In this document: positions 36,128 through 44,610 of the stretch, one piece after another
Position numbering within the stretch: position 1 is the first letter of the stretch
Layout of the letters: every line of letters starts with the position of its first letter
Assembly (NCBI GenBank): GCA_002842735.1
Contig: PHEB01000018.1
Location: 32,755 to 96,754, forward strand
DNA length: 64,000 nt
Direction: 5' to 3'
Source: Alphaproteobacteria bacterium HGW-Alphaproteobacteria-7
GTDB lineage: Bacteria > Pseudomonadota > Alphaproteobacteria > Sphingomonadales > Sphingomonadaceae
Notes under the pieces: generated by a model
Database searches by the model: none
The model's input: the letters and a program-made list of their open reading frames with translations, nothing else
What the model was told of the DNA's origin: nothing
Translations under genes and position numbers: made by a program

Positions 36128-37123
36128 CTATTTGACCAGGTTGTCCGAGATCGAACAGGCCGCCGGGCCGAGAATGACGACAAACAGCGTCGGCAGAATA
36201 AACATGATCAGCGGAATGGTCATGATCGCAGGCAGACGCGCGGCCTTTTCTTCCGCGCGCATCATACGTTCGTTGCGGAACTCAGCCGACAGCACGCGCA
36301 GCGCACTGGCCAGCGGGGTGCCGTAACGTTCGGTCTGGATCATGGTCGTCACCACACCCTTCACCGCTTCAAGATTGACGCGATAGGCGAGGTTGTTGAA
36401 AGCCATCTTGCGTTCGTTGAGGAACGACAGCTCGATCGCGGTGAGGGCGAATTCATCACCCAGTTCGGGATAGGCGCGGCCCAGTTCCTTGGCGACACGG
36501 TTGAACGCGGCATCGACGGTCAGACCGGCTTCGGCGCAGATCACCAGCAGGTCGAGCGCATCGGGCAGCCCCTTCTGGATTTCCGCCGTTCGCTTGGTCG
36601 CCTGGTTGCCGATGAAGATTTCCGGGCCTTTGTAGCTCAGGAAGACGACCAGCGCGAAAGCGGCGAGGCGCTTGAACGGGCCAAGATCGGGCCACAATTC
36701 GATGCCGTAAATCAGCAGTGCAGCAAGTCCGCCAAGCACCACCGGCAAGATGGCGCGCAGACCGATGATCAGCACCGCCAGTTCCTTGTTGCGGTACCCG
36801 GCGTGTGCCATCTTTTGCTGGACCACCTTGATCTGGCTTTCCTGCAGCACGTTGAACTTGCCGAGGCTGTCCTTGACCTTGTCAGTGGTATCGGTCCGAC
36901 GCACCAGACTGGCGCGCTTCTTCGACCCCGAGATGATAATCCCGGCCTTGAGCTGTTCGCGCCGCGCTTCGAGCGCCTTGACACGTTTGGCCATCGGGTC
37001 GCGGATCGTGACTGCTGCATAGATGGCCAGCATCACGGCAAACGCGGCAAGACCGGCCAGCATGGTTCCGACGAGAATGACGTCGAAGCCGAGCAGCGTG
37101 GGGCCAGTGGGTTGATCAATCAT
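36128..37123 (-). CDS. tadC: Tad pilus inner membrane platform protein TadC
   Basis: TadC is one of the two GspF-like platform proteins that hold the Tad pilus motor in the inner membrane. The 331-residue protein has membrane segments near residues 12-35, 118-150 and 300-325. It also has the T2SSF core with LPDALDLLVICAEAGLTVDA and FNNLAYRVNLEAVKGVVTTM, typical of this branch. It starts 19 bases after tadB in the same direction and ends the visible cluster. No TadD, TadE or TadG gene follows; the next gene is convergent. Confidence 0.92.
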   Translation of the reverse strand: MIDQPTGPTLLGFDVILVGTMLAGLAAFAVMLAIYAAVTIRDPMAKRVKALEARREQLKAGIIISGSKKRASLVRRTDTTDKVKDSLGKFNVLQESQIKVVQQKMAHAGYRNKELAVLIIGLRAILPVVLGGLAALLIYGIELWPDLGPFKRLAAFALVVFLSYKGPEIFIGNQATKRTAEIQKGLPDALDLLVICAEAGLTVDAAFNRVAKELGRAYPELGDEFALTAIELSFLNERKMAFNNLAYRVNLEAVKGVVTTMIQTERYGTPLASALRVLSAEFRNERMMRAEEKAARLPAIMTIPLIMFILPTLFVVILGPAACSISDNLVK

Positions 37124-37142
37124 GGTTCAGATTCCCCCGGCG

Positions 37143-38114
37143 TCAGATTTCGAAATTGACCATCTTGGCCATGATGAACACGCCAATGCCCATCCACACG
37201 GCCGCGCCCAGACCGGCCACAATCAGGCGATCATCAGTAAAGAAGCCGCCCATATAATCCGGGTTGATGAACATGATCATGGCAAACACGATGAAGGGCA
37301 GCGAACCAACGATATAGGCCGATGCCTTGGATTCCGAGCTCATCGCGCGGATCTTGAGCTTCATTTGCGCGCGTTTGCGCAGCACCTCGGCCAGGTTCGA
37401 CAGCGTTTCGGCTAGGTTGCCCCCGGTTTCGCGCTGGATTGCCAAAGTGATCGTGAAGAAGTTGAATTCCGCGATCGCAAGCCGATCAGCCGTGTCCTGC
37501 AACGCATCTTCCATGGTCTTGCCGACCTTGATGCGGTCGATCACGCCCTTGAATTCAAGGCCCACCGGGCCGGGCACTTCCTGCGCGACAATCCCCAGTG
37601 TTTCGGTAACGGGAAGGCCGGAACGCAAGCCGCGCACCAGCAATTCGATGCCGTCAGGAAACTTCGTGATGAACGCATTGGTGCGTTTGCCGATCAGACG
37701 GTTGATCCACAGGTGCGGCAGGCCGGCACCAATCAGCAGGCCCACGCCAAGCGATAGGAAGGGAGCCTTGGTGGCGATAAACATCACCACGGCAATCCCC
37801 AGGATCAGCCCGATCGAGGTGTAGGCATATTGCGTGACAGTCCAGCTCTTGCCGGTCCGGTCGAGCCGGGCAGCGAGCGCTTCGACCCGCGAGCCGGAGC
37901 CCTTGATCTTGAAGGTTTTGGGCTTGCGCGCGGCGATGGCGCGTTTGAACTGGGCATCGACCTTGGCGTCGAGGCTTTCCGAGTGGCGATAGCGCAATGA
38001 TTGCACCCGGCGCTTCTGTGCCTTGGCCACACCCGAACCGGTTACGATCAGGTAGCCCATGACCAGCACGGCGAAAATCACCAGCGTGATGAGCAGGGTT
38101 TGGAAAAAGTCCAT
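37143..38114 (-). CDS. tadB: Tad pilus inner membrane platform protein TadB
   Basis: TadB pairs with TadC to form the platform for pilin polymerisation. The 323-residue protein begins MDFFQTLLITLVIFAVLVMG (first helix) and has central helices around 95-140. The T2SSF core includes KFPDGIELLVRGLRSGLPVTE, EVPGPVGLEFKGVIDRIKVG and LAIQRETGGNLAETLSNLAEVL, and two helices close the C-terminus. In most Tad loci the ATPase gene cpaF/tadA directly precedes it; here the 110 bases before it are non-coding and cpaE follows. Confidence 0.94.
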   Translation of the reverse strand: MDFFQTLLITLVIFAVLVMGYLIVTGSGVAKAQKRRVQSLRYRHSESLDAKVDAQFKRAIAARKPKTFKIKGSGSRVEALAARLDRTGKSWTVTQYAYTSIGLILGIAVVMFIATKAPFLSLGVGLLIGAGLPHLWINRLIGKRTNAFITKFPDGIELLVRGLRSGLPVTETLGIVAQEVPGPVGLEFKGVIDRIKVGKTMEDALQDTADRLAIAEFNFFTITLAIQRETGGNLAETLSNLAEVLRKRAQMKLKIRAMSSESKASAYIVGSLPFIVFAMIMFINPDYMGGFFTDDRLIVAGLGAAVWMGIGVFIMAKMVNFEI

Positions 38115-38224
38115 GCTGTTGCTTCCTGCCTTGTCCCGCCGGAATGTGGCGGTCCCCTTCCAATGCCGTCCGGCGCGGGGTGGGCGCGTGTTGGCGCGTC
38201 ACACCCCGTACCGTCGTCTGCTTA

Positions 38225-39502
38225 TTAAGCCGCCACGGGCTCGCTCTTTGCTTTCTTGGCGAGCAGCGACTTCAGATCGAATCCGCCAAGCAGCGATTTC
38301 TTTTCTTCGCCCAGCGAGGCCAGATCGTCCGTGCTCGCACCCATCACGCGTTCGGCAATCTGCCGGATCGCGGCTGTGGCCTTGCTCGACCGGTTGGCGT
38401 CGACGAACACCTGCCCCAACTTCGCCGCGTTGGACGCAGCCTTGATATCGTAGGGCACGACGAAGTCGACCTTGCGTTCGATAGACGCTTCGAAATCGGT
38501 GCGGCTGATCTCGGCAAAACCCGGTTGCACCTTGTTGGCCACGATCATCGGATGCGCGTGCCCGGCGTTGGACTTCAGCCAGGAAAGGATGCGGATCGTG
38601 TCGCGCGCCGAGGCGAGGGTGAGCTCGCACGCCAGCAGCACCACATTCACGTCAGCCAGAAGCTGCGGGAAGTTGATGAGCATGTTGCGCGGCAGATCGA
38701 TCACCGTCATTTCGAATGCCTGACGGAATTCGTCTTCCAGCTGCACAAACGCCGCACCATCGGTCATCAGTGGCTGGTTGATCGGTGCTTCGGCTGACAG
38801 GATCGACAGATTGTCGCCCGCCCGCACCATCGCCCGTTCAATGAACAGCGGGTCGATGCGGCTGGGGTTTTCGATCGCGTCGGTCAGGCCGCGGCCCGGT
38901 TCGAGATCGAGCGCCAGCGCGCCGGTGCCGAAGTGGACGTCCAGATCGAGCAATGCGGTCGGCGACTTGTGCTGTTCGCTGAACAACCAGGCCAGCGAGG
39001 TCGCCAGCGTCGAGGCTCCCACCCCGCCGCGCGTGCCGACCACAGCGGTCGAAATGTGCCGCCGGGCTCCATCGGCATCGCCTGCCTTGGGTGCCATGAA
39101 GACAGCCAGTGCCTGATTAAGCGCATCATGCACCTGCTGCGGCGATAGCGGTTTCAGCAGATAATCATGAATCCCGCTCGACAACAGGTCGCGGTAGAGG
39201 CGCACGTCATTGACCTGACCCACGGCGATAACCACCGTGCCCGGTTCGCACACTTCTGCCAGCGCATTGATATCGTTCAGCGGATCGCCGCATTCCGACA
39301 GGTCGACCATAAGGATCGCCGGGCTGGCGCTGACCGAAAGGGATTGCACCGCATTGCGCAGGCCGCCCTTGTTGCACTTCTCCGGCTGCCAGCCCAGTTC
39401 GATGGCTACGGGACGGATCACGTCCAGTGCATTGTCATCGCAAATATAGGCCGAAAACGGATCACGATTGCCGGGCAAGCCCGATTTCCAGGGAGCGTTC
39501 AT
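38225..39502 (-). CDS. cpaE: Pilus assembly ATPase-like localisation protein CpaE/TadZ
   Basis: CpaE/TadZ is a MinD/ParA-like protein that places the Tad pilus machine at the cell pole. The 425-residue protein has an N-terminal receiver-like domain (about 15-135, AILMVDLSECGDPLNDI, HDYLLKPLS). The MinD-type ATPase follows, with the deviant Walker A GTRGGVGAST at 156-165, then LLDLDVHFGTGALALDLEPG and DLPRNMLINF. The C-terminus is a charged tail. It lies 3 bases after cpaD and 110 bases before tadB. Confidence 0.94.
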   Translation of the reverse strand: MNAPWKSGLPGNRDPFSAYICDDNALDVIRPVAIELGWQPEKCNKGGLRNAVQSLSVSASPAILMVDLSECGDPLNDINALAEVCEPGTVVIAVGQVNDVRLYRDLLSSGIHDYLLKPLSPQQVHDALNQALAVFMAPKAGDADGARRHISTAVVGTRGGVGASTLATSLAWLFSEQHKSPTALLDLDVHFGTGALALDLEPGRGLTDAIENPSRIDPLFIERAMVRAGDNLSILSAEAPINQPLMTDGAAFVQLEDEFRQAFEMTVIDLPRNMLINFPQLLADVNVVLLACELTLASARDTIRILSWLKSNAGHAHPMIVANKVQPGFAEISRTDFEASIERKVDFVVPYDIKAASNAAKLGQVFVDANRSSKATAAIRQIAERVMGASTDDLASLGEEKKSLLGGFDLKSLLAKKAKSEPVAA

Positions 39503-39505
39503 TGG

Positions 39506-40183
39506 TCAGTTTCCTCCGCCGCCGCCGCCACCGCTGCCGGTGGACGCATCCATCAACCCGGCGGCTCCGGTGGGAGCTGTTTCACGATAAGTTGAGATCG
39601 CCTTGTTCGAAGTGGCGATAACAGTTTCGCTCGCGCCCTTCTTGCCTTCGAGCAGATCCTGCGGATCGGCTACCATCGCCGCCAGGTTGCTGTTGATGGC
39701 GCAGCCAAAGTTAGGGCTGGTGGCGTTGTTGTAATTCATGTCGGACTTGGCAGACCAGTCCGGGCAACCCGGAACCGCGGCGGTCGAGCGGGTAATCACC
39801 ACCCGGGCCTGCCCGGGTTCGATGAAACCATTGGTGACCGGTGCGGTATCGCTGATCATCAGACCATAACGCGATGCCAGATCGCCAACCGCAGTGGTTA
39901 CTGCCGGGTTCTGTCCGGGGTTGTCGATTGCGACGCGATCACCGTAGCGCAGATCCATCGTATCGAACCAGCCAATCAGGCGCTGTTGTTCCGAAATCGG
40001 CAGGCCGCTTGCGTTAGTGGCCACGTCCATCGTGAAGGTGGCGCGTTCCACCACCGCCTGTTTGGTGCTGTAAAGTGAGGTATTGGTGGGCATCCCACCG
40101 CATCCCGCCAGCCCCAGACCAAGCGTAACGGCAAGGGCGAGGGCGGGCATCCGTGCCAGCGTATTGTTTCGTGCAGGAGGCAT
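39506..40183 (-). CDS. cpaD: Pilus assembly lipoprotein CpaD
   Basis: CpaD is a periplasmic or outer membrane lipoprotein that supports the Tad secretin. The 225-residue product has a lipobox ending GLAGC at about residue 28. The CpaD core includes ERATFTMDVATNASGLPISE, FIEPGQARVVITRSTAAVPG and CPDWSAKSDMNYNNATSPNF, then GCAINSNLAAMVADPQDLLE. It ends in a Gly-rich tail. I prefer the ATG at 40183, which has AGAAAGG upstream, over the GTG at 40201. Confidence 0.92.
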   Translation of the reverse strand: MPPARNNTLARMPALALAVTLGLGLAGCGGMPTNTSLYSTKQAVVERATFTMDVATNASGLPISEQQRLIGWFDTMDLRYGDRVAIDNPGQNPAVTTAVGDLASRYGLMISDTAPVTNGFIEPGQARVVITRSTAAVPGCPDWSAKSDMNYNNATSPNFGCAINSNLAAMVADPQDLLEGKKGASETVIATSNKAISTYRETAPTGAAGLMDASTGSGGGGGGGN

Positions 40184-40202
40184 CGTTTTGACCTTTCTCA
40201 CG

Positions 40203-41756
40203 TTAGAGGCTGAAGCCGGGGGCAGCTGCGCTGGCCTCGCGTTCGTCCTTGCGGGTTTTCTTGTCGGCGCGGCGCGGCTTTTCAGGCTGCGTCGGGACGA
40301 TTGCGGCCGGGTCGGCTGCGCTCACTTTGGGCTCCGGCGCATCGGGTTGCGACGAGGTCGGCACGGGGCGCTGTTCACCCGTCTGTCCGGCGTTGTCCTG
40401 GTAGCCGAGCAGTTGCTGGAACTCGTTTGCGGTACGAAAGCCATCGGTGGGCAGCTTGATGTCCTTGGCGTCCACCGGCTTCACCAGATATGGAGTGACG
40501 ACGATCACCAACTCGGTTTCACCACGGCGGAATTCGCGGCTGCGGAACAGGTTGCCGAGGATCGGCACATCGCCAAGGCCAGGTGCCTTATCGAGCGTAT
40601 TCTGAGAATTGGCGCTCATCAGCCCGGCGATCATGAAGCTTTGGCCCGAACCCAGCTCAACGGTGGTTTCTGTCCGGCGCGTCGTCAAAGAAGGCACCTG
40701 AAAACCGTTCAGCTCGATCGAACCTTGGGTCGACAACTCCGACACTTCAGGGCGCACGCGCATCGAGATGCGGCCGTTCGACAGTACCGTCGGGGTGTAG
40801 GCGAGGCTGACGCCGAACTGACGGAACTGCACCGTCACCTGGCCCAGACCCTGCGCGATCGGGATCGGAAATTCGCCGCCCGCCAGGAATGTGGCGGTTT
40901 CACCTGAGAGCGTGGTGAGGTTGGGTTCGGAAATCGTGGTTACCAGACCGAGCCGCTCTGAAAGATCAAGCGTGCCAGCCAGATCGACCCCGAACAGTTT
41001 GCCAAGCCCCGCAATCGTGGTGCCGCCCGCCGTAGTGATGACAGACGAGCCAGGACCGCCTACGGTCACGTTGGTTCCAACTGGCCCGCCGGGATTGAAT
41101 TGGGTCACCGCTCCGCGACCCGAACCGACACCGATTTGAAAGCCGTTGGTGGCATCGGCGGAGGTCAGGTTGGCACCAATCTCGCGCAGCAGGCTGCGGC
41201 TGACTTCGGCGAACTTCACATGCAGGTTCACCTGCAACGGCGTAGCGGTCTTAAGACGGCTGATGACGTTGGCTTCTTCGCCAAGGAAGGCCTGGACAAG
41301 GCGTTCAGCCTCCGCAGCGTCTTCAGGCGCGCCCACGGTGCCGGTCAGCAGCACGGTGTTGGTGCCCATCGTCGACACGCTCACCTTGGCATCGGGCATC
41401 GCCATTGCCAGCATCTGATCGACGCTGCCAATGTTCGAGCCGACCCGGATATTGGCCGAAAAGATCACATCGCCGCTTGCGTTGCTGGCGTAGATGGTGG
41501 TTTCACCGCCCGCCTTGCCGAACACATACAACTGGCGCTGCGATTTAATCTGCACATCGGCAATGGTATCGTTGGCGACGAACACGTCCGCCATTGAGCC
41601 AGGCACCGTTACCAGCTCGCCGCGACCGATCGACAGGACGATTTCCTGCGCCGGGCTGACGACCTGCTGGGCAATCGCCGTGGTCGCGGGCATTGCCACC
41701 ATCGGGACTGCCGCAAGGGCAGCCACCAGCAGCTTGGTCTTGAACTTGCGTGTCAT
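40203..41756 (-). CDS. cpaC: Tad pilus outer membrane secretin CpaC/RcpA
   Basis: CpaC forms the outer membrane channel through which the pilus passes. The 517-residue product has a signal peptide (MTRKFKTKLLVAALAAVPMV...AIA) and an N-terminal secretin domain (QEIVLSIGRGELVTVPGSMA, VADVQIKSQRQLYVFGKAGG). A BON-like segment follows, then the secretin core: LVTTISEPNLTTLSGETATF, FLAGGEFPIPIAQGLGQVTV and LGDVPILGNLFRSREFRRGE. The C-terminal tail is charged and probably cytosol-like low complexity (PEKPRRADKKTRKDEREAS). ATG 41756 has an AGGGGGGA site; the upstream frame lacks one. Confidence 0.95.
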   Translation of the reverse strand: MTRKFKTKLLVAALAAVPMVAMPATTAIAQQVVSPAQEIVLSIGRGELVTVPGSMADVFVANDTIADVQIKSQRQLYVFGKAGGETTIYASNASGDVIFSANIRVGSNIGSVDQMLAMAMPDAKVSVSTMGTNTVLLTGTVGAPEDAAEAERLVQAFLGEEANVISRLKTATPLQVNLHVKFAEVSRSLLREIGANLTSADATNGFQIGVGSGRGAVTQFNPGGPVGTNVTVGGPGSSVITTAGGTTIAGLGKLFGVDLAGTLDLSERLGLVTTISEPNLTTLSGETATFLAGGEFPIPIAQGLGQVTVQFRQFGVSLAYTPTVLSNGRISMRVRPEVSELSTQGSIELNGFQVPSLTTRRTETTVELGSGQSFMIAGLMSANSQNTLDKAPGLGDVPILGNLFRSREFRRGETELVIVVTPYLVKPVDAKDIKLPTDGFRTANEFQQLLGYQDNAGQTGEQRPVPTSSQPDAPEPKVSAADPAAIVPTQPEKPRRADKKTRKDEREASAAAPGFSL

Positions 41757-41841
41757 GGGTTGTCCCCCCTCGGGTTTACCATTGGTCGCCTTGGTCGAAA
41801 GCGGACGAAACGAAGTGATGATCGGCATGGTGCGGTTTCCC

Positions 41842-42942
41842 TCAGAACGCCAAGGTCGAACCAGCGGCGGGCAGTTTGGACCCGGCGCTGCGCGTGCCGC
41901 TCGATTGAGCGCTCAGGATGGCAGTGCTCGTGGCCTTGCTGCTGACCGGTGCTTCGGTGGTTTCATTGCCGCGGGTCACTCGCACGCTTGGACCAGCATA
42001 GACCGCCGTGCCGCCGCCACCCGAAGTTCGGGCAGGCTGAGTGCCAGTGCTCATCGGCTCATCTTTGACCCCTGCGGTCGAACGCTGGAAGCGCGACACG
42101 TCGGCACCGGTCACGAAGGACGCAGTCTTGTCGATCGGACGGGCCATCGCAGCTTTCAGCAGTTTTTCTTCCTGTTCGGGCGAGGCATTGGCCGGGATCT
42201 GGACATCGCCTGAGGCAATCGCCCGTTCGAGTTCCGACTGGTTGTCCGCGATCGAACGCAGCGCCAGATTGATCGTGCCAAAGGTCTGGCCCACCGCAAT
42301 CTTCTCAGCAATCTTGGGTGTCACTTCGAGCGTGACGGTGCGGAATTCAGTCACCACGGTCTTGCCGTCCTCGTCAGTGGTCTTTTCAGTGGTCTGGTCG
42401 GTGGCGAGCACACGCAGGTTGCGCACAATCGTTTCGGCAGCCCGCAGCGGCGGACCGTCGTCCCGGCTTTCGATCTCCTGGCTCAGCACCAGATCGACGC
42501 GGTCGCCCGGGAAGATGAACCCGGCAACCCCGGTCATCGCCGATACCGGCACCGTCACGGCGCGCATGCCCGGCCCGAGAGCCGCGGCAAGAAAGCCACG
42601 GTCGCCCGGGCTTACCAGCGAACCTTGCGTCACCGGTTCACCTGCAGTGACTGGGTAACGCACCACAGTGCCAAGCAGCTTGTCCATGTCGGCTTCGCCG
42701 TCGATGAAGTAGGCATCCTGCACCAGTTCTTTGGGCCAGGGCTGAAAGCCCAGCGCATCGGCGGTGATGATTGTGCCTGCGGGCAGAGCGCGCTTGGCGA
42801 CCAGAACCCGTGGGCCGGTTGGTTGAGCGGCGGCCTCGGCTTTGGGGGCCGCGTCTCCAACGAAGATGCTCCGGGCGGCAAAGGCCGTTCCGATCGCGAT
42901 GATCAGCGCGCCGAGCAGCAGAACCAGTTTCTTCCTATCCAT
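41842..42942 (-). CDS. cpaB: Flp pilus assembly protein CpaB/RcpC
   Basis: CpaB is a periplasmic, membrane-anchored protein thought to bind peptidoglycan and link to the secretin. The 366-residue protein starts MDRKKLVLLLGALIIAIGTA (anchor). An SAF domain follows (VLVAKRALPAGTIITADALG, TVVRYPVTAGEPVTQGSLVS), then the RcpC region VPVSAMTGVAGFIFPGDRVD. A long Ala/Ser/Thr-rich tail completes the protein. Length is above the usual 270 to 330, mainly through the tail. It is the second visible gene of the cluster, 85 bases before cpaC. Confidence 0.93.
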   Translation of the reverse strand: MDRKKLVLLLGALIIAIGTAFAARSIFVGDAAPKAEAAAQPTGPRVLVAKRALPAGTIITADALGFQPWPKELVQDAYFIDGEADMDKLLGTVVRYPVTAGEPVTQGSLVSPGDRGFLAAALGPGMRAVTVPVSAMTGVAGFIFPGDRVDLVLSQEIESRDDGPPLRAAETIVRNLRVLATDQTTEKTTDEDGKTVVTEFRTVTLEVTPKIAEKIAVGQTFGTINLALRSIADNQSELERAIASGDVQIPANASPEQEEKLLKAAMARPIDKTASFVTGADVSRFQRSTAGVKDEPMSTGTQPARTSGGGGTAVYAGPSVRVTRGNETTEAPVSSKATSTAILSAQSSGTRSAGSKLPAAGSTLAF

Positions 42943-43031
42943 GGCTTGTATAGCCCCCTCGTAAATGCCCTTAATTGGTTAGCGGGCAGGTATGGTTTCT
43001 GCGTGTAAGTCCCGATTGGTTAAAATCGGGT

Positions 43032-43523
43032 TCACAGCGACTGAGCCGCAACTGCGGCGCTCGGCAGATAATTGGCGGCGAGCACCCACAGCCCGCCAAA
43101 CGCGATGGCAACGCCGTAGGGAATCGCCAGCCGTTCTTTTTGCCGGCGCGTGGTGTGCCAGAAGAACATCACAATGGTCAGCACGCCCCCGGCGATCGCC
43201 ATGATCACCAGCAGCTGCATGAACAATTCGGGCCGCACCCACAGCGCGAGCACAGTAAGCAGCTTCACATCGCCGCCGCCCATCGCCTTTAGCGCAAACA
43301 GCCCGGCCAGCAGCGCGAACGCGGCGAGCGCCATGCCAAGCTGGATCGCAACATCGGGCCACAGGGACAGGCCGCTTGACCACCAGAACAGCGGCGCGCC
43401 CAGCGCAATCGCGCCGTTCAGCCAATTGTCGATCTGACGCCGGCGGATGTCGGTAAATGCGGCTACCACCAGTGCAATTGCCAAGGCGATCAGCAGTCCG
43501 TAGGTTATGGTGTTCGTCAACAT
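43032..43523 (-). CDS. cpaA: Prepilin peptidase CpaA/TadV
   Basis: CpaA cleaves the leader of Flp pilin and pseudopilins on the inner face of the membrane. The 163-residue protein has six predicted helices and the two aspartates of type IV prepilin peptidases: Asp25 in FTDIRRR and Asp85 in the GGGDVK motif. ATG 43523 follows GGGGGCAC; the upstream frame has no homologous sequence. It opens the Tad cluster and is divergent from the hydrolase gene. No flp gene lies before it. Confidence 0.93.
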   Translation of the reverse strand: MLTNTITYGLLIALAIALVVAAFTDIRRRQIDNWLNGAIALGAPLFWWSSGLSLWPDVAIQLGMALAAFALLAGLFALKAMGGGDVKLLTVLALWVRPELFMQLLVIMAIAGGVLTIVMFFWHTTRRQKERLAIPYGVAIAFGGLWVLAANYLPSAAVAAQSL

Positions 43524-43566
43524 TGTGCCCCCGAAGTTGCCGTGCGATGCGCACGGGCGGCTCGTC

Positions 43567-44610
43567 ATGGGGGACATTGCTACAGCTTATGACTTACCAA
43601 ATAGTAACCATGCTGGGAGGCTGACCATTCACGATAATTCAACAAGCGCTGTAACAGGGCGCAGGACAATCCCCGCTGATGCGCGCGAGAGCACCTGGCA
43701 GGCAGCCGATGGCCATGCGATCCGGCGGATCGACTGGCCCGGAGCGGGCGAGGGCGCGGGCGAGGGCGATACCCCGCGCGGGTCAATCCTGTTCTTTCCG
43801 GGGCGCGGTGATTTCTACGAAAAATATCTCGAAACGCTTGATCAATGGCACCGTGAAGGCTGGCGGGTCACAGCGTCGGACTGGCGCGGGCAGGCAGGAT
43901 CGGGGCGGTTGGGCAAGGATGCTGTCACCGGGCATGTCGATGATTTCAACGTCTGGATCGATGACCTCGCATATTTCTGGCCGCGCTGGGTCGCTGCAAC
44001 ACCGGGGCCGCATGTGCTGGCGGCGCATTCGATGGGCGGGCATCTGGTGCTGCGCGCGCTGGTTGATCATCGGGTCGCGCCCGATGCGGCGGTGCTGAGC
44101 GCGCCGATGACCGGGGTCAGCGGCCCGCCATTGCCGTTGCCGGCGGCGCATATGGTCGCCAAACTGATGTGCGCCGTGGGCGATCCTACCCGGCAGGCAT
44201 GGAAGTGGAGCGAGAAGCCGGGTGAACTGCCTGCCGACCGCGCTGACCTGCTGACTCATGACGCGGAGCGGTACGCCGATGAAATCTGGTGGCGCGATCA
44301 TCGCAGCGAGTTGGTAATGGGCCCAGCGAGCTGGCGCTGGGTCGAACGCTCTTATGCGTCATCGCGGCGATTGCGCGAACCGGGCGCGATGGAGGCGGTG
44401 GACGTGCCGGTGCTGATCCTTTCGACATCATCCGACAAGCTGGTTAGCCACCCGGCCAACCTCGCCGCCGCACGCCGTCTTCCCAAGGGCGAATTGGTGG
44501 CATTCGGCGAAGAAGCGCATCACGAAATCCTGCGCGAAGTGGACGCAGTGCGCGACCGCGTGATCGCAGCCATCAGCGAATTTCTTGATCGGGAGGCACC
44601 GCAAAAGTGA
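43567..44610 (+). CDS. Alpha/beta hydrolase, lysophospholipase/monoacylglycerol lipase type
   Basis: The product (347 residues with this start) is a serine hydrolase of the PldB-like group. It has GSILFFPGRGDFYEKYLETL (oxyanion region), the nucleophile elbow HSMGGH, a cap region, an Asp in LILSTSSDKLVSH and a late His in GEEAHHEIL. It lacks a signal peptide. The start is uncertain: ATG 43567 has no clear ribosome site, while GGGAGG at 43615 sits six bases before an ATT codon at 43627. Conserved sequence begins around residue 40. The stop overlaps the next gene by four bases, so they form a unit. Confidence 0.85.
   Translation: MGDIATAYDLPNSNHAGRLTIHDNSTSAVTGRRTIPADARESTWQAADGHAIRRIDWPGAGEGAGEGDTPRGSILFFPGRGDFYEKYLETLDQWHREGWRVTASDWRGQAGSGRLGKDAVTGHVDDFNVWIDDLAYFWPRWVAATPGPHVLAAHSMGGHLVLRALVDHRVAPDAAVLSAPMTGVSGPPLPLPAAHMVAKLMCAVGDPTRQAWKWSEKPGELPADRADLLTHDAERYADEIWWRDHRSELVMGPASWRWVERSYASSRRLREPGAMEAVDVPVLILSTSSDKLVSHPANLAAARRLPKGELVAFGEEAHHEILREVDAVRDRVIAAISEFLDREAPQK

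Noticed and set aside
42961..43023. TTAACC-like half-sites near cpaA and cpaB as CtrA sites
   Set aside because: The TTAA-N7-TTAA spacing is not met; only isolated half-sites are seen.
43841..43860. TTGATCAA resembling an FNR box
   Set aside because: The 4-base spacer is missing and it lies inside a coding region.
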